This document shows positions 8,316 to 18,469 of a stretch of 64,000 nt of DNA, one piece after another. The position numbers were made by a program, and so were the translations under genes. Source of the DNA: Pectobacterium parmentieri. GTDB lineage: Bacteria > Pseudomonadota > Gammaproteobacteria > Enterobacterales > Enterobacteriaceae. Every line of letters starts with the position of its first letter. Positions within the stretch are counted from its first letter, which is position 1. The notes below the pieces were generated by a model. That model was not told the origin of the DNA and made no database searches. It was given only the letters and a program-made list of their open reading frames with translations. Location: the NCBI RefSeq assembly GCF_001742145.1, contig NZ_CP015749.1, positions 2,356,001 through 2,420,000 of the forward strand, read 5' to 3'.

Positions 8316-8981
8316 ATGCTTTCCTCCACTGCCTTTCTGGCGGCGGCCATGCAGTGTGCCGCCACTATTCACCCATCCACCGCGTCTGATGTAGCAAAGG
8401 TAGAATCCAGTTTTAATCCTTACGCCGTCGCAGAGATTGTACCAAAGGAAGAAAGAACACCCGGCAGCGTAGGTGTCATTTCTCATCAGCCCACCAGCAA
8501 ACAAACTGCCATCAACATCATTAAGCAGGTAGTCGCAAAAGGTCGCCGCTATTCGGTCGGGCTGATGCAAATCACCAACACCAACTTTCGCCATTACGGC
8601 GTAACAGCGCATGACTTGTTAGACCCCTGCACTAATCTGTCCGTTTTTGAGCGCATCCTCACCGACTGCTACCAGCGAGGTGGCACGCTGAAAAGAGCAC
8701 TCAGTTGTTACTATTCCGGCAATTTTGATACGGGTCAGCAGCCAGAATCCGCCTTTAAGCAAACCAGTTATATCCAGCGTATTGGCTATGTGGTCCCGCC
8801 TACGCGGGAAGATCCCAAGCGCAGTACCACCAGCCAATCTACCCCAGAGATTCATTACCCGACCACCATCCTACGCGGTGAACTTACCGATATAGCCACA
8901 CCTGTTTTGACCTCCTTGCACTATCCCGACGCCATCATTCGCGGAGATATATCCCTACCTGTAATTAATGAGGAGAAATGA
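8316..8981 (+). CDS. virB1: VirB1 lytic transglycosylase
   Basis: Peptidoglycan-cleaving enzyme that opens the wall for T4SS assembly. The SLT fold is recognisable: catalytic Glu in AKVESSFNPYAVA near the N-terminus, then VGLMQITNTNF and a Cys/Tyr-rich SCYYSGNF segment. I chose ATG 8316, which follows GAGG and matches the usual VirB1 start; a longer form would begin at GTG 8289. The C-terminal 60 residues are a low-complexity tail seen in this family. Its stop overlaps the virB2 start region. Confidence 0.88.
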   Translation: MLSSTAFLAAAMQCAATIHPSTASDVAKVESSFNPYAVAEIVPKEERTPGSVGVISHQPTSKQTAINIIKQVVAKGRRYSVGLMQITNTNFRHYGVTAHDLLDPCTNLSVFERILTDCYQRGGTLKRALSCYYSGNFDTGQQPESAFKQTSYIQRIGYVVPPTREDPKRSTTSQSTPEIHYPTTILRGELTDIATPVLTSLHYPDAIIRGDISLPVINEEK

Positions 8982-8983
8982 CG

Positions 8984-9259
8984 ATGCAAAAACGTAAATA
9001 CTGGGCTGCGTTTTCTTCCCTGTTGATATCGACCCAAACGCTGGCAGCAGGGAGCGGATTTAATAAAGCCAACGATACGCTGAGTAATACCTCCACCGGA
9101 TTGCTTGGGTTGGCCGCCGTCACGATCACGCTGGCAACCATGTGGGTGGGTTACAAGGTACTGTTTGACGGTAAAAGCCTGCATGACATGCGCAACGTCA
9201 TTATCGGAGCCATCCTGATTGTCGGCGCATCGGGCTTTGGTGCCTATTGGGCATCCTAG
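8984..9259 (+). CDS. virB2: VirB2 major pilin
   Basis: Small (91 aa) pilin precursor: signal peptide ending TLAAG, then two hydrophobic helices (STGLLGLAAVTITLATMWVG and VIIGAILIVGASGFGAYW). ATG 8984 has the better AGGAG spacing than ATG 8978. Polymerises into the conjugative pilus. Follows virB1 directly and precedes the virB3-B4 fusion, the canonical order. Confidence 0.9.
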   Translation: MQKRKYWAAFSSLLISTQTLAAGSGFNKANDTLSNTSTGLLGLAAVTITLATMWVGYKVLFDGKSLHDMRNVIIGAILIVGASGFGAYWAS

Positions 9260-9268
9260 GGGGAGCCG

Positions 9269-12016
9269 ATGACCACCTTGAACAAAGCACTGACCCGCCC
9301 TGCCGCCATTATGGGTATCCCTCTCGTCCCGTTCGTGATCGTCAGCGGGGCTATCGCCCTGCTGTCGGTTTACACCAGCTATTACCTTGCGTTTTTGTTG
9401 ATCCCAGCCTGGCTGGAAATGAAGGCAAAAGCTCGAACGGATATTCATTATTTCGGACTGCTGTGGCTGGCCTTTAAAACGCGTGGGCGATTTGCCACAA
9501 ATCGCCATTTCGGTGCCCGTGCCGTGCTGGCAAGCCACTATGACGCCGTCGATGTTTCGGAGTTTACCGATAAGATGAAATTAAACGAGCGCATCACGCT
9601 GGATAAATACATTCCCTACTCCTCCCATATTCATCCTCACATAATACGAAATCGCTCCAGTGATTTAGTCGCTAGCTGGGAATTGGGCGGCACTGTGTTT
9701 GAATGTGAGGACGAACATCATCTGACATTGCTGGCAAGCCACCTCAACAACCTGATCCGCTCGTATGAAGGGCTACCGATCACCTTCTATATTCACCGCA
9801 TACGAGAGAAATATCAGGATGGTTTTGATGCAAGTTCGGGCATTCCCTTTTCAGATGAGGTCACTGAACGCTATTACCAACCACTAAAAGAGAAACCGCT
9901 CTGGCGGCACCGACTGTTTTTTACCGTCTGTTATGTTCCTTTCTCCACGCTGGAGAAAAAAATCATGAAGACGCAGACCGCCGGAAAAAGGAAAGCAGCG
10001 CTGGATGATGCACTGAAAAGGATGCTGGAGCACCATGAAGTCATCCACACCGCCCTGTCACGTTACGTGGCAAAGCCATTGGGCCTCTATGAGGAAAAAG
10101 GTCGGGTTTACTCTTCGCAACTGGCTTTCTACCATCGCCTGATTACCGGCAAATGGCAGAACGTGGCAGTGACGCGCACACCGTTTTATCAAACACTCAG
10201 CACGCCGGATGTGTTCTTCACTACCGATACCGCCGAATGTCAGACGGTCGGCGGTTCCCGCTTCTTCCGCAGTCTGGAAATTAAAGACTATTCACCGGAG
10301 ACCTATACCGGCCTGCTCGATGCACTGCTGTATGCCGAAAGCGAGTATGTACTGACACAGTCTTTTACCTGTATGGCACGGGATGAAGCGCAAAATCATA
10401 TCCGACTGGCGGAAAAACGGCTGAATTCAACCGACGATGACGCCATTTCACAGCGTGAGGAATTGATCGTCTTACGCGATCTGCTCCAGTCCGGGCATGT
10501 ATCTTGCGGCAAGTATCACTTTTCCCTTCTGGTCTCGTCCGCCAGCGCCGATCAGGTGGTCAAGGAGACCAATGCGCTGGCCCAGCCTTTTAACGACCTC
10601 GGTATCATGACATCCCTGTCCACGCTGTCGTTACCTGCCGCCTATCTGGCTCAACTCCCCGGCGTCTATTCACTGCGACCTCGTCTGGTGGTGGTCAGTA
10701 GCCAGAACTACGCAGATATGGGGAGTCTGCATAACTTTCATCCTCACAAGCGTAATGGCAATCCGTGGGGTGAGGCTATCGCCATCCTGAAATCTCCCGG
10801 TGGTGGCGGTTATTATCTGAACTTGCATGACAGTCAGGCAGGACGCGATGACTTCAATGAGAAAACGCCGGGGAATACTGCCATCATCGGTAAAACCGGT
10901 TCAGGAAAGACCCTGCTGATGACGATGATGAAACAGTTGATGCAGAAGTACCGCAATCCGGCGACATTTTCCGCCTCTGCCACCATCAAACGGCTGACTA
11001 CCGTTTACTTTGATAAAGACAGAGCGGCAGAAATGTCGATCCGCCAGATGGGCGGTCGTTACTTCCGTATCCGGACAGGTATCCCTACCGGATTCAACCC
11101 GTTTTCACTTGCCCCCACTCGACGGAATATCAGCTTTATCAAGCGACTGATCCGGATGCTGTGCCGTCGTGACGGTAAGCCACTCGATCCACGCGATGAA
11201 GAGCGTATCAGCACTGCGGTGGATACCATTATGCTGGACTATCCGCCGGAATACCGCCGTTATGGTATCACCCGACTGTTGGAAGTGTTGCCCGAACCAC
11301 CGACCAAAGAGGCTCGGACTAACGGCCTGCGTATACGCCTGAAACAGTGGGCGCAGAGCGGTGAATTCGGCTGGGTGTTCGATAACGAGGAGGACACCTT
11401 CAACATCAGCGATATTGATAACTTTGGTATCGACGGCACGGAATTTCTGGATGATGACGACATTCGCGGGCCGATCACCTTTTACCTGCTGTACCGCGTC
11501 ACCAGCCTGTTGGATGGTCGCCGACTGGTGATGTTCATGGATGAGTTCTGGAAATGGCTGGCTGATGTCGAGTTTTCTAAATTCTCCCTCAATATGCTCA
11601 AGGTGATCCGCAAGCTGAACGGCATTTTTATCCCCGCCACCCAGTCACCCGATGAAATCGTCAGGCATCCCATCGCTCCGGCGATTATTGAGCAGTGTAG
11701 CACTCAAATCTTTCTCGCTAACCCCAAAGCCAGCCATGCGGATTACGTGGAGAAAATGAAAGTCCCAGAAAGCGTTTACGACGTTGTTCGTAACCTCGAT
11801 CCGAGCGAGCACTATATGGTTGTCCTGAAAACACCATTACGTGCCGGTGAAACTCGCCCGTTTGTCGCCATGGCAAGAATGGATTTATCGGGCCTCGGTA
11901 ACATCACCAAAATTTTGAGCGGCAGTGAAGACAACTTGAAAATATTTGATGCCATTTATCAGGAAGGCATGCCCCCTCAAGACTGGAAAGAAACGTTCCT
12001 TAACCAGGCTATCTGA
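9269..12016 (+). CDS. virB4: VirB3-VirB4 fusion, T4SS ATPase
   Basis: A 915-residue fusion. Residues about 1-95 match VirB3, an inner-membrane protein with a hydrophobic hairpin. The rest is the VirB4 ATPase that powers pilus assembly, with Walker A IIGKTGSGKT near 540-550 and Walker B RLVMFMDEFWKW near 751-762. Such fusions are known in other VirB systems, for example IncX plasmids. Three bases of GGGGGAGCC-type ribosome site precede the start. The gene is intact. Confidence 0.93.
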   Translation: MTTLNKALTRPAAIMGIPLVPFVIVSGAIALLSVYTSYYLAFLLIPAWLEMKAKARTDIHYFGLLWLAFKTRGRFATNRHFGARAVLASHYDAVDVSEFTDKMKLNERITLDKYIPYSSHIHPHIIRNRSSDLVASWELGGTVFECEDEHHLTLLASHLNNLIRSYEGLPITFYIHRIREKYQDGFDASSGIPFSDEVTERYYQPLKEKPLWRHRLFFTVCYVPFSTLEKKIMKTQTAGKRKAALDDALKRMLEHHEVIHTALSRYVAKPLGLYEEKGRVYSSQLAFYHRLITGKWQNVAVTRTPFYQTLSTPDVFFTTDTAECQTVGGSRFFRSLEIKDYSPETYTGLLDALLYAESEYVLTQSFTCMARDEAQNHIRLAEKRLNSTDDDAISQREELIVLRDLLQSGHVSCGKYHFSLLVSSASADQVVKETNALAQPFNDLGIMTSLSTLSLPAAYLAQLPGVYSLRPRLVVVSSQNYADMGSLHNFHPHKRNGNPWGEAIAILKSPGGGGYYLNLHDSQAGRDDFNEKTPGNTAIIGKTGSGKTLLMTMMKQLMQKYRNPATFSASATIKRLTTVYFDKDRAAEMSIRQMGGRYFRIRTGIPTGFNPFSLAPTRRNISFIKRLIRMLCRRDGKPLDPRDEERISTAVDTIMLDYPPEYRRYGITRLLEVLPEPPTKEARTNGLRIRLKQWAQSGEFGWVFDNEEDTFNISDIDNFGIDGTEFLDDDDIRGPITFYLLYRVTSLLDGRRLVMFMDEFWKWLADVEFSKFSLNMLKVIRKLNGIFIPATQSPDEIVRHPIAPAIIEQCSTQIFLANPKASHADYVEKMKVPESVYDVVRNLDPSEHYMVVLKTPLRAGETRPFVAMARMDLSGLGNITKILSGSEDNLKIFDAIYQEGMPPQDWKETFLNQAI

Positions 12017-12039
12017 TATTCACCTCGGAGGTTATCACC

Positions 12040-12756
12040 ATGCAGACCAGAAACGTCTTTCTGGCGTTATCGCTATTGGTTTCCACACCCGTACTCAGCG
12101 CCGGTATTCCGGTGTTTGATGCCGCCAGTAATACCGAGTCAATTAACCAATGGATACAGAAACTCCAGCAATGGCAGGAAACGGTTACCCATTATAAAAG
12201 CGAGCTTGACGCCTATAAGCAGCAATTAGCGACCGCAACAGGCATACGGGATATTCAGGGATTTCTCCACGATGCTAAAAACCTAAAAAACGATATCGAA
12301 CATCTCCGTAAAAATGGTATTTCACTGGATGACCTGCTGACCAACCCAAGCGGTTATTATTCTTCTGACCTTCAGCGCCTATATAACAAATATCAATCGT
12401 TTGATATTTGTAATCAGTCCAGTTCATCGCAACGTTATCTTGAAAGTTGCAAACAACTTGTCCTCAATCAGGCAGTCTCAATTGAGAATACCAGCTATGT
12501 CCAAAACAAGATTAATAGCACATTAAACGATATATCAGACTTATCCGACCGCATAGCCAACGCCAAAGACTCGAAAGAGTCACAGGACTTGGCTAACGCG
12601 GTGGCAGCCAAAAGCGTACAATTGAATGCATTAACCAGCCAATGGGAAATGTCAGTCAAGCAGGCTGAACAGCGTGCCGCGATGTTGACTCAACAGCGGC
12701 AAAAAGCATTCAATGAACAACAACTCGTCTCCCCGATTCCTGACTTTAATCATTGA
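12040..12756 (+). CDS. virB5: VirB5 minor pilin
   Basis: A 238-residue periplasmic or pilus-tip protein. Signal peptide to about residue 21 (STPVLSAG), then a long helical Gln-rich body with heptad-like spacing and a C-x(n)-C pair (FDICNQ and ESCKQ) as in VirB5/TraC pilin-tip proteins. Follows virB4 by 23 bases with a TCGGAGG ribosome site. Confidence 0.88.
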   Translation: MQTRNVFLALSLLVSTPVLSAGIPVFDAASNTESINQWIQKLQQWQETVTHYKSELDAYKQQLATATGIRDIQGFLHDAKNLKNDIEHLRKNGISLDDLLTNPSGYYSSDLQRLYNKYQSFDICNQSSSSQRYLESCKQLVLNQAVSIENTSYVQNKINSTLNDISDLSDRIANAKDSKESQDLANAVAAKSVQLNALTSQWEMSVKQAEQRAAMLTQQRQKAFNEQQLVSPIPDFNH

Positions 12757-12766
12757 GAGGGTAAGA

Positions 12767-12991
12767 ATGAAAACGTCACTTTGCATTTTTCCGGTTATTT
12801 TAGGCTCATTATTTCTGGCGGGGTGTGACAACCCGAAATCAACGCAGTGGTACAAAGAACATCCGGATGAAATGAGTCAGCGATATAAAGCGTGTGAATC
12901 ATCCGGTGATGACTCCCAAGATTGCAAGAATGCGCGAGAAGCGCGATTTGAACTCCGTCAGGAAAATGCCAAGGTTCCCGATTTGAACTAA
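12767..12991 (+). CDS. eex: EexN-type entry-exclusion lipoprotein
   Basis: A 74-residue lipoprotein: lipobox FLAGC after a short hydrophobic signal, then WYKEHPDEM and CKNAREA motifs typical of EexN proteins, which block uptake of the same element by a cell that already carries it. The start at 12767 follows GAGAGGG. Its place between virB5 and virB6 is the usual one for these ICEs. Confidence 0.85.
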   Translation: MKTSLCIFPVILGSLFLAGCDNPKSTQWYKEHPDEMSQRYKACESSGDDSQDCKNAREARFELRQENAKVPDLN

Positions 12992-13002
12992 AGGGGTCAT
13001 CT

Positions 13003-14043
13003 ATGTCAGGTGGTATGTTTGTTGGAATGAACAACACGATCACTGACGGTTTACATGCCGTACTGCGGGGACAGACCTCCGTGTACGGCGATATGGTAAG
13101 CGTTATCGCCGTCAGCTCCTTCACGTTATTTGTCACTTATCGGGGTTATCAAACCCTGGCTGGAAAACTCCAAACGCCTGTAGAAGATGTCATATGGGAT
13201 GTCGCGCGAATGCTATTAATCATGACATTCGTTTTAAATCTCGATGGCTGGCTGGATTTAGCCATTTCTGCCATTAACGGATTAACTGACGGCGTCAGCG
13301 GTGATGACAATGTCTGGGTGTTACTGGATACCGTTTGGGCGAAAGCGCAAACAATAGGACAAAAGCTTTATCAGCAGGATGATTCCACCTATGTAAAGCT
13401 CAACGGCGGTATTGCCCAACTTCTGGTCTGGGGAGGTGCAATCTTCACTTTGCTATTTGGTTCGGCGGTTAACCTGTTAGCCGGAATTATCATTGTATTA
13501 ATGACCACCACTGCACCGCTATTTATTTTCTGCCTGCTGTATGGATTCCTTATTCCGATGTTTAACAACTGGCTGAAAATTATCTTCACAGTGATCCTGA
13601 CGATTATGTTTTCCGCGTTATCCATCAGGATTGTCATCAATTATCTTAATGGCCTGTTAGATAAAGCGGTTAATTTTGCAGATAGCGCCAACATCATCAC
13701 ACTGGGCGTTCAGTGCTGCGTTGCAGGTGTCATTTCTGGCGTCATTATCTGGTTTTCAGCAAAAATCGCGAACGCATTAGGCGGCGTCGCCGTTCAGGTC
13801 GCACTACAGGGTGCCGCTATGGGCGGTCTACGTGGGCTAGCGAAACCGTCTTCTGACGCAGCGAAACCAGTCATGAAAGCCGGTGCGGCGGGTACCCGGT
13901 TAGCGGCAAAAGGGAGCGCCAGCGCCGCCAATGCAGCAAGTACACTTATCGCCGCAGGCACCAGCAAAGCCCTATCCGCATGGCAAAAACGTGCGGCGTC
14001 TATCGATAGCATGAAGCGCTTCAACCAACAACGTAACCGCTAA
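13003..14043 (+). CDS. virB6: VirB6 inner-membrane channel protein
   Basis: A 346-residue polytopic TrbL/VirB6 protein with about five or six hydrophobic segments between residues 30 and 260 and an Ala-rich soluble C-terminus. It forms part of the DNA channel in the inner membrane. Position after eex and before virB7 fits. Confidence 0.9.
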   Translation: MSGGMFVGMNNTITDGLHAVLRGQTSVYGDMVSVIAVSSFTLFVTYRGYQTLAGKLQTPVEDVIWDVARMLLIMTFVLNLDGWLDLAISAINGLTDGVSGDDNVWVLLDTVWAKAQTIGQKLYQQDDSTYVKLNGGIAQLLVWGGAIFTLLFGSAVNLLAGIIIVLMTTTAPLFIFCLLYGFLIPMFNNWLKIIFTVILTIMFSALSIRIVINYLNGLLDKAVNFADSANIITLGVQCCVAGVISGVIIWFSAKIANALGGVAVQVALQGAAMGGLRGLAKPSSDAAKPVMKAGAAGTRLAAKGSASAANAASTLIAAGTSKALSAWQKRAASIDSMKRFNQQRNR

Positions 14044-14130
14044 TCCCCTTCTAACGCAGTCTCTCCACCGCATGCCGTGGTAACCGCCATCGGTATGGTA
14101 TTTCTGTCTTCGACAAACACAGGAATCGAT

Positions 14131-14271
14131 ATGAAATCCAGCCTCATTTTTCTGATGCTGTGCGTCCTCACGGGCTGCGCACAGCGTCAGCACGATTTGA
14201 CGCCAGTATCTGGCGAGCCTCAACCGGTTAATTCCCCCGCAATTATTCAGGAGCTGACAAAACATGTCTGA
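14131..14271 (+). CDS. virB7: VirB7 lipoprotein
   Basis: A 46-residue lipoprotein with lipobox VLTGC, just long enough for the VirB7 role of anchoring VirB9 to the outer membrane. The ATG at 14131 follows AGGA; a longer frame from 14077 has no ribosome site. It overlaps virB8 by 8 bases. Confidence 0.82.
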   Translation: MKSSLIFLMLCVLTGCAQRQHDLTPVSGEPQPVNSPAIIQELTKHV

Positions 14272-14947
14272 AACAGAAAACATCATTGCGTCATCCCGAA
14301 CCTTTGAGTCTGTCCTGCTGGAAAAGGATGAACGGGAAAAAAAGCTGGCGTGGCGAATAGCGGCCATAGGGTTTGCTTTGGCCGCTATGGCGATCACCGC
14401 GCTGATCATTCTGCTGCCGCTGAAAACCACCGAAATAGAATTATGGTCGGTGGATAAACAGACCGGACGTTATGAATATATGACCCGGATTAAAGAGCAG
14501 AGTATTTCCACAGAGAAAGCACTGGCTCAAGCGTTAGCGGCGCATTATGTCAGGCTCCGCGAGGGCTATAACTATTTTGCTCTCCAGCGCGATTACGACG
14601 ATGTGCAGTTATTCAATAGCGACAGCGTTAACAGTGATTATCTCGACGGGTTTAACAGCAATCAGGCACCCGATATCATTTTCAATAAAGCGGAATATGT
14701 CGTGTCTATCGACATTATTTCCAACGTTCACGCGACCGCGACAGATCCTGACCATCTGGCGACCTTACGCATTAAACGGACTATCCGCCGCATTGTCGAT
14801 AACTCGGTTAAAACAGAGGTCTGGAACATCCGGCTGACTTATCGATACCTCCCCCGCAAACAACTGACAGACAGCCAGCGAGAAGTGAACCCGCTGGGGT
14901 TCATCGTGACCAGCTACCAACGCGATAAAGAACTGAGGGGTGAATGA
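14264..14947 (+). CDS. virB8: VirB8 assembly protein
   Basis: A 227-residue bitopic inner-membrane protein: cytoplasmic N-terminus, one membrane helix (about residues 27-50) and a periplasmic NTF2-like domain ending in NPLGFIVTSYQRDKEL, the conserved VirB8 C-terminal region. It nucleates the T4SS core. Overlaps virB7 and virB9. Confidence 0.93.
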   Translation: MSETENIIASSRTFESVLLEKDEREKKLAWRIAAIGFALAAMAITALIILLPLKTTEIELWSVDKQTGRYEYMTRIKEQSISTEKALAQALAAHYVRLREGYNYFALQRDYDDVQLFNSDSVNSDYLDGFNSNQAPDIIFNKAEYVVSIDIISNVHATATDPDHLATLRIKRTIRRIVDNSVKTEVWNIRLTYRYLPRKQLTDSQREVNPLGFIVTSYQRDKELRGE

Positions 14948-15837
14948 TGCTGAAAACAACCGTGATATTGAGCCTCCTTCTGGTGTCACCCATCGCCTGG
15001 AGCGCGGCGATACCGCGCAGCAGCACGTATGACAGCCGAATGCAGAATGTCACCTATAACAGCCAAAATGCGACCATCGTCAACACCCGCCCCGGCTACC
15101 TCACCACACTCCTGTTTGATGACGATGAAGAAGTCATCGACGCGCAAGCGGGTTTTCCAAAGGGCTGGAAAGTCACAAAAAGCGATAACCGGGTCGGTGT
15201 CAGTCCAAACCCTATCACCCAGCCGGTAACCGATGATAACGGCAACAACATCAATAAGGTGTTTCTGCCAACGGCAAGCGAGTGGAGAACCAATCTCTTT
15301 GTCGTGACATCGAAGCGTGATTACAGTCTGGAGCTGAACGTACTGGAGAATGACTCACCGTCTCAGGCCTTTATTATCCGTTTTCGCTATCCGGATGACG
15401 AGCGCAGGCAAGCAGACGCAGCCAGCGCAGCGCGTCTGAAACTCCTGCGTGAAACACAGGAAAAGCAGCAGATAACGACAGCATTTGAGCAGGCTACCAC
15501 GCCGCGTAACTGGCTTTATACCAAGCGAGTTGCTGCCGGTTCAGCATCCATTGCACCAGATTTCACTTATGATGATGGTCGTTTTATCTATCTCGGTTTT
15601 TCTCCCGTCAAAATCCTTCCGTCGATCTTCTGGATCGTTAACGGGCAGGAACAGACCGTAACACCCCGCATAACCAAACACGGAAGCTACACCGTGGTCG
15701 TCGTGCGGGCAATGTCGCCACAGTTGGTGTTGCGCTATGGCGGTTCGGTAGTCGGGATTGAGAATACGTCATTCGGCAACGCTACCGTTGGCAGCGGCGA
15801 TACCGTTTCGCCTGCCGTCACACTGGAGGCTAAATGA
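14944..15837 (+). CDS. virB9: VirB9 outer-membrane complex protein
   Basis: A 297-residue periplasmic protein with a signal peptide (to about residue 21), the VirB9/CagX fold and the C-terminal DDGRFIYLGF segment characteristic of VirB9/TraF-type cores. A second ATG at 14947 has better spacing from AGGGG, so the exact start is uncertain by one codon. It overlaps virB10 at ATGA. Confidence 0.93.
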   Translation: MMLKTTVILSLLLVSPIAWSAAIPRSSTYDSRMQNVTYNSQNATIVNTRPGYLTTLLFDDDEEVIDAQAGFPKGWKVTKSDNRVGVSPNPITQPVTDDNGNNINKVFLPTASEWRTNLFVVTSKRDYSLELNVLENDSPSQAFIIRFRYPDDERRQADAASAARLKLLRETQEKQQITTAFEQATTPRNWLYTKRVAAGSASIAPDFTYDDGRFIYLGFSPVKILPSIFWIVNGQEQTVTPRITKHGSYTVVVVRAMSPQLVLRYGGSVVGIENTSFGNATVGSGDTVSPAVTLEAK

Positions 15838-17066
15838 CTGATAAATCGCTCCCAGAAACAACGGAAAAAACCGTGGCAGAGCTGGAGGCTGAAGCCCGTG
15901 AACGCGCCCGTTCAGCGATGGCGAGTCAGGCACCGGAGCAGAACACGCCTCCCGGCCAACCCGAAGTCACCCGCTTCAGAAAAGCCTCCAGCCGCCGGAC
16001 GCTGCTGGTCAGCCTGCTGAGTCTGGGCGCACTGATTGCACTGGCATTGGGTGGAGATCGCTTCCTTGCATCATTAAAGCAACGCGATGATAAGGCAGTT
16101 GAAACCACAGCCCCGCCGTCAGCCAGTACAGGGCAACATGAGCGTAAAAATCTCGGCATGGACAACAATCCGTTCGGCTTGTTTGGTCAGGACAAACAGG
16201 AAACCGCAACAGATAATCACCCAATACAGACGGCATCACCGTCAGAGCCACCTGCTTTAAATAAGGCGGCGGCACTGGTCGATGGCTCAAGTAGTACCGC
16301 TGATACCGCACAAAGCAGTAATGCGCAAGCGTCACAAACTGCCCCTTCCGACACACAGAGCTATCAGAACAAAAGCACACCAGAAACCACGTCTGGCACA
16401 GAGGCTAACGACACCAATCCCGGTATTGCAAAAGTGACCAGCGTTAGGCGACTGGGTCTCGATCCCAATCTTTACCTGCCGGTTGATCGTTATATTCCGT
16501 GCTCAATGATGCGGCGTTTTGTCTCTGATGTGGGCGGTCGTATTTCCTGCCTTATCGGCGAAGATGTCTACAGTGCCAACACCTACGTGAAGTTGATCCC
16601 AGCCGGAACCGTCGCCAGAGGGTTCTACCGCACCGGGGAGCTGCAACATGGCCGGAGCCGGATGTTTGTTATCTGGACGGAATTACGCACACCGGAACCC
16701 GGTAGCCTGCAAATTCCGCTGGTTGATACCGAAGCCACCGGCCCGTTGGGTGAGGCTGGGATTAGCGGCTGGATTGATACCCATTTCTGGGAACGGTTCG
16801 GCAATGCGCTGATGTTGAGCACCGTACAGGACGTGGCTGCCGCCGCATCAGATTCAGCACCGGGGAAAGACCGCAATACCGATTACACCGAAAACACCCG
16901 CGCCGCTGCATCAGAAATGGCAATAACCGCACTGGAAAACAGTATCAATATCCCGCCCACGATGTACCTCAATCAGGGCGATGTGATCGGCATCATGACC
17001 GGTACGGATATCGATTTCTCTTCCGTTTATCAACTACGTCTAAAAAAGAGGTGGTATGAACGCTGA
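15834..17066 (+). CDS. virB10: VirB10 scaffold protein
   Basis: A 410-residue protein spanning both membranes: cytoplasmic N-terminus, membrane helix near residues 52-70, Pro/Ser/Thr/Gln-rich periplasmic linker (about 75-200), then the TrbI/VirB10 beta-barrel domain with IPCSMMRRFVSDVGGRISCL and GDVIGIMTG. It gates the outer-membrane pore. Start codon overlaps the virB9 stop. Confidence 0.94.
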   Translation: MTDKSLPETTEKTVAELEAEARERARSAMASQAPEQNTPPGQPEVTRFRKASSRRTLLVSLLSLGALIALALGGDRFLASLKQRDDKAVETTAPPSASTGQHERKNLGMDNNPFGLFGQDKQETATDNHPIQTASPSEPPALNKAAALVDGSSSTADTAQSSNAQASQTAPSDTQSYQNKSTPETTSGTEANDTNPGIAKVTSVRRLGLDPNLYLPVDRYIPCSMMRRFVSDVGGRISCLIGEDVYSANTYVKLIPAGTVARGFYRTGELQHGRSRMFVIWTELRTPEPGSLQIPLVDTEATGPLGEAGISGWIDTHFWERFGNALMLSTVQDVAAAASDSAPGKDRNTDYTENTRAAASEMAITALENSINIPPTMYLNQGDVIGIMTGTDIDFSSVYQLRLKKRWYER

Positions 17067-18072
17067 AAATCTGTCGCTGGATTTTATGAAAAACCAGTTG
17101 TTCGGCGATTATCTCAAACTGGATGGCCTGACGGAAATCGCCATTAACCGCCCCGGAGAGATCCACACCAAAATAAACGGTCGATGGCAGAAGCATGATT
17201 CTCCGGTTACGTTGCGTCAGTGCCATGCTTTTGCCAAAGCACTGGCCTCATGGAATGAGGATAATATCGATGATACCTCCCCTATCCTTTCCGCCACATT
17301 AGGATCAGGTGAACGTATCCAGACCATTATTCCCCCGGCCTGCGAGCGGAATACCGTATCGATTACGCTACGAAATCCGTCATTTGAGCAGAAAACACAT
17401 CAGTCCTGGATTGATGCCGGGTTTTATAACCGGATAGCGGGTAAGGAGAGAAACGAAAGCAAAGATGATGAACTGACCCGATGCTACAACAATGGTAATA
17501 TTCCAAGCTTTATCGAAAAGGCCGTTGAGTACGGCAAAACGATCTTTATTGTTGGTGAAACCGGCTCCGGTAAAACCACCTATATGAAGACGTTGCTGCA
17601 CTATATTCCGACACATCTCAGGCTAACCACGATTGAAGACAATCCTGAAATCCGTTTTTACCGCCACGCTAATTATGTCCATCTGTTTTACCCGGCAGAT
17701 GCCGGAGACGATGCGATTATCACGCCCGGCAGACTTATTCGGGCGAATTATCGAATGAATCCGGATCGCATTCTGCTGGCAGAAATTCGTGGGCGGGAGG
17801 CGTGGGATGCGCTGAAAATTATCGGTTCAGGGCATGAAGGCCTTATCACCTCCATGCACGCAGGCAGTCCGGAAGAGTGTATTGAAGGAATCATTGACCG
17901 CTGTTATGAGAACCCTGACTGCAAAAATATCCCGTTCGATGTGCTGTTACGCAAGGTGCTTAAATGCGTAGATATCATCGTCAGCATAGATATTCACGGT
18001 GATATTCGTCGGATGGGGGATATTTATTTTAAACCTGTACACCTTCATCAAACGAAGAAATCATTCAGATAG
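17056..18072 (+). CDS. virB11: VirB11 traffic ATPase
   Basis: A 338-residue hexameric ATPase of the secretion superfamily. Walker A GETGSGKTT near residues 166-174, Asp box TTIEDNPEIRF, Walker B-like RILLAEIRGREAWDAL and His box SMHAGSPEECIEG are all present. Overlaps the end of virB10 by 11 bases. Confidence 0.95.
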   Translation: MNAENLSLDFMKNQLFGDYLKLDGLTEIAINRPGEIHTKINGRWQKHDSPVTLRQCHAFAKALASWNEDNIDDTSPILSATLGSGERIQTIIPPACERNTVSITLRNPSFEQKTHQSWIDAGFYNRIAGKERNESKDDELTRCYNNGNIPSFIEKAVEYGKTIFIVGETGSGKTTYMKTLLHYIPTHLRLTTIEDNPEIRFYRHANYVHLFYPADAGDDAIITPGRLIRANYRMNPDRILLAEIRGREAWDALKIIGSGHEGLITSMHAGSPEECIEGIIDRCYENPDCKNIPFDVLLRKVLKCVDIIVSIDIHGDIRRMGDIYFKPVHLHQTKKSFR

Positions 18073-18115
18073 TTGAACCGTTAAAGCCCCCTCATTCCCA
18101 ATAAAGGTATTTGAT

Positions 18116-18418
18116 ATGAAAACGATCATATTCACCACCTGCCTTTTCTGCATGAACTTACTACTGCCCTCTTCCGTAATGGCCGCTGATGCCTGTGAAA
18201 TTTTTTTATGTCTGTACGGTAAAACAACTGGTAACGGAGGAGGAAATGAATGTCAGTCCGCTGAACGCTCTTTCTTTAATGTTGTAAAAAAGAACAGACA
18301 CGGATTTCACCTCAGCCGTACTGCCGATGCCCGAAAAGCCTTATTGCTCAAATGCAAATCAGCCGACCCAAAAATTATCGACCAGATAATTAATAAATTT
18401 GGCCGCGTGCGTAATTGA
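18116..18418 (+). CDS. KikA/TrbM-like secreted protein
   Basis: A 100-residue protein with a signal peptide (to about residue 23) and the DACEIFLCLYG start of the mature part, with four cysteines, as in the IncN KikA / TrbM family. Members are needed for, or accompany, VirB-type transfer; the biochemical role is unclear. It closes the virB operon. Confidence 0.8.
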   Translation: MKTIIFTTCLFCMNLLLPSSVMAADACEIFLCLYGKTTGNGGGNECQSAERSFFNVVKKNRHGFHLSRTADARKALLLKCKSADPKIIDQIINKFGRVRN

Positions 18419-18427
18419 ATTCAAAGA

Positions 18428-18469
18428 AAAACAGTAATAACAATATCGGGATTATTACCGTTCCCCCTG
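18428..18469. terminator. Inverted repeat after the virB operon
   Basis: GTAATAA and TTATTAC separated by a short loop, close to the end of the kikA-like gene. Likely end of the virB transcript. Confidence 0.4.
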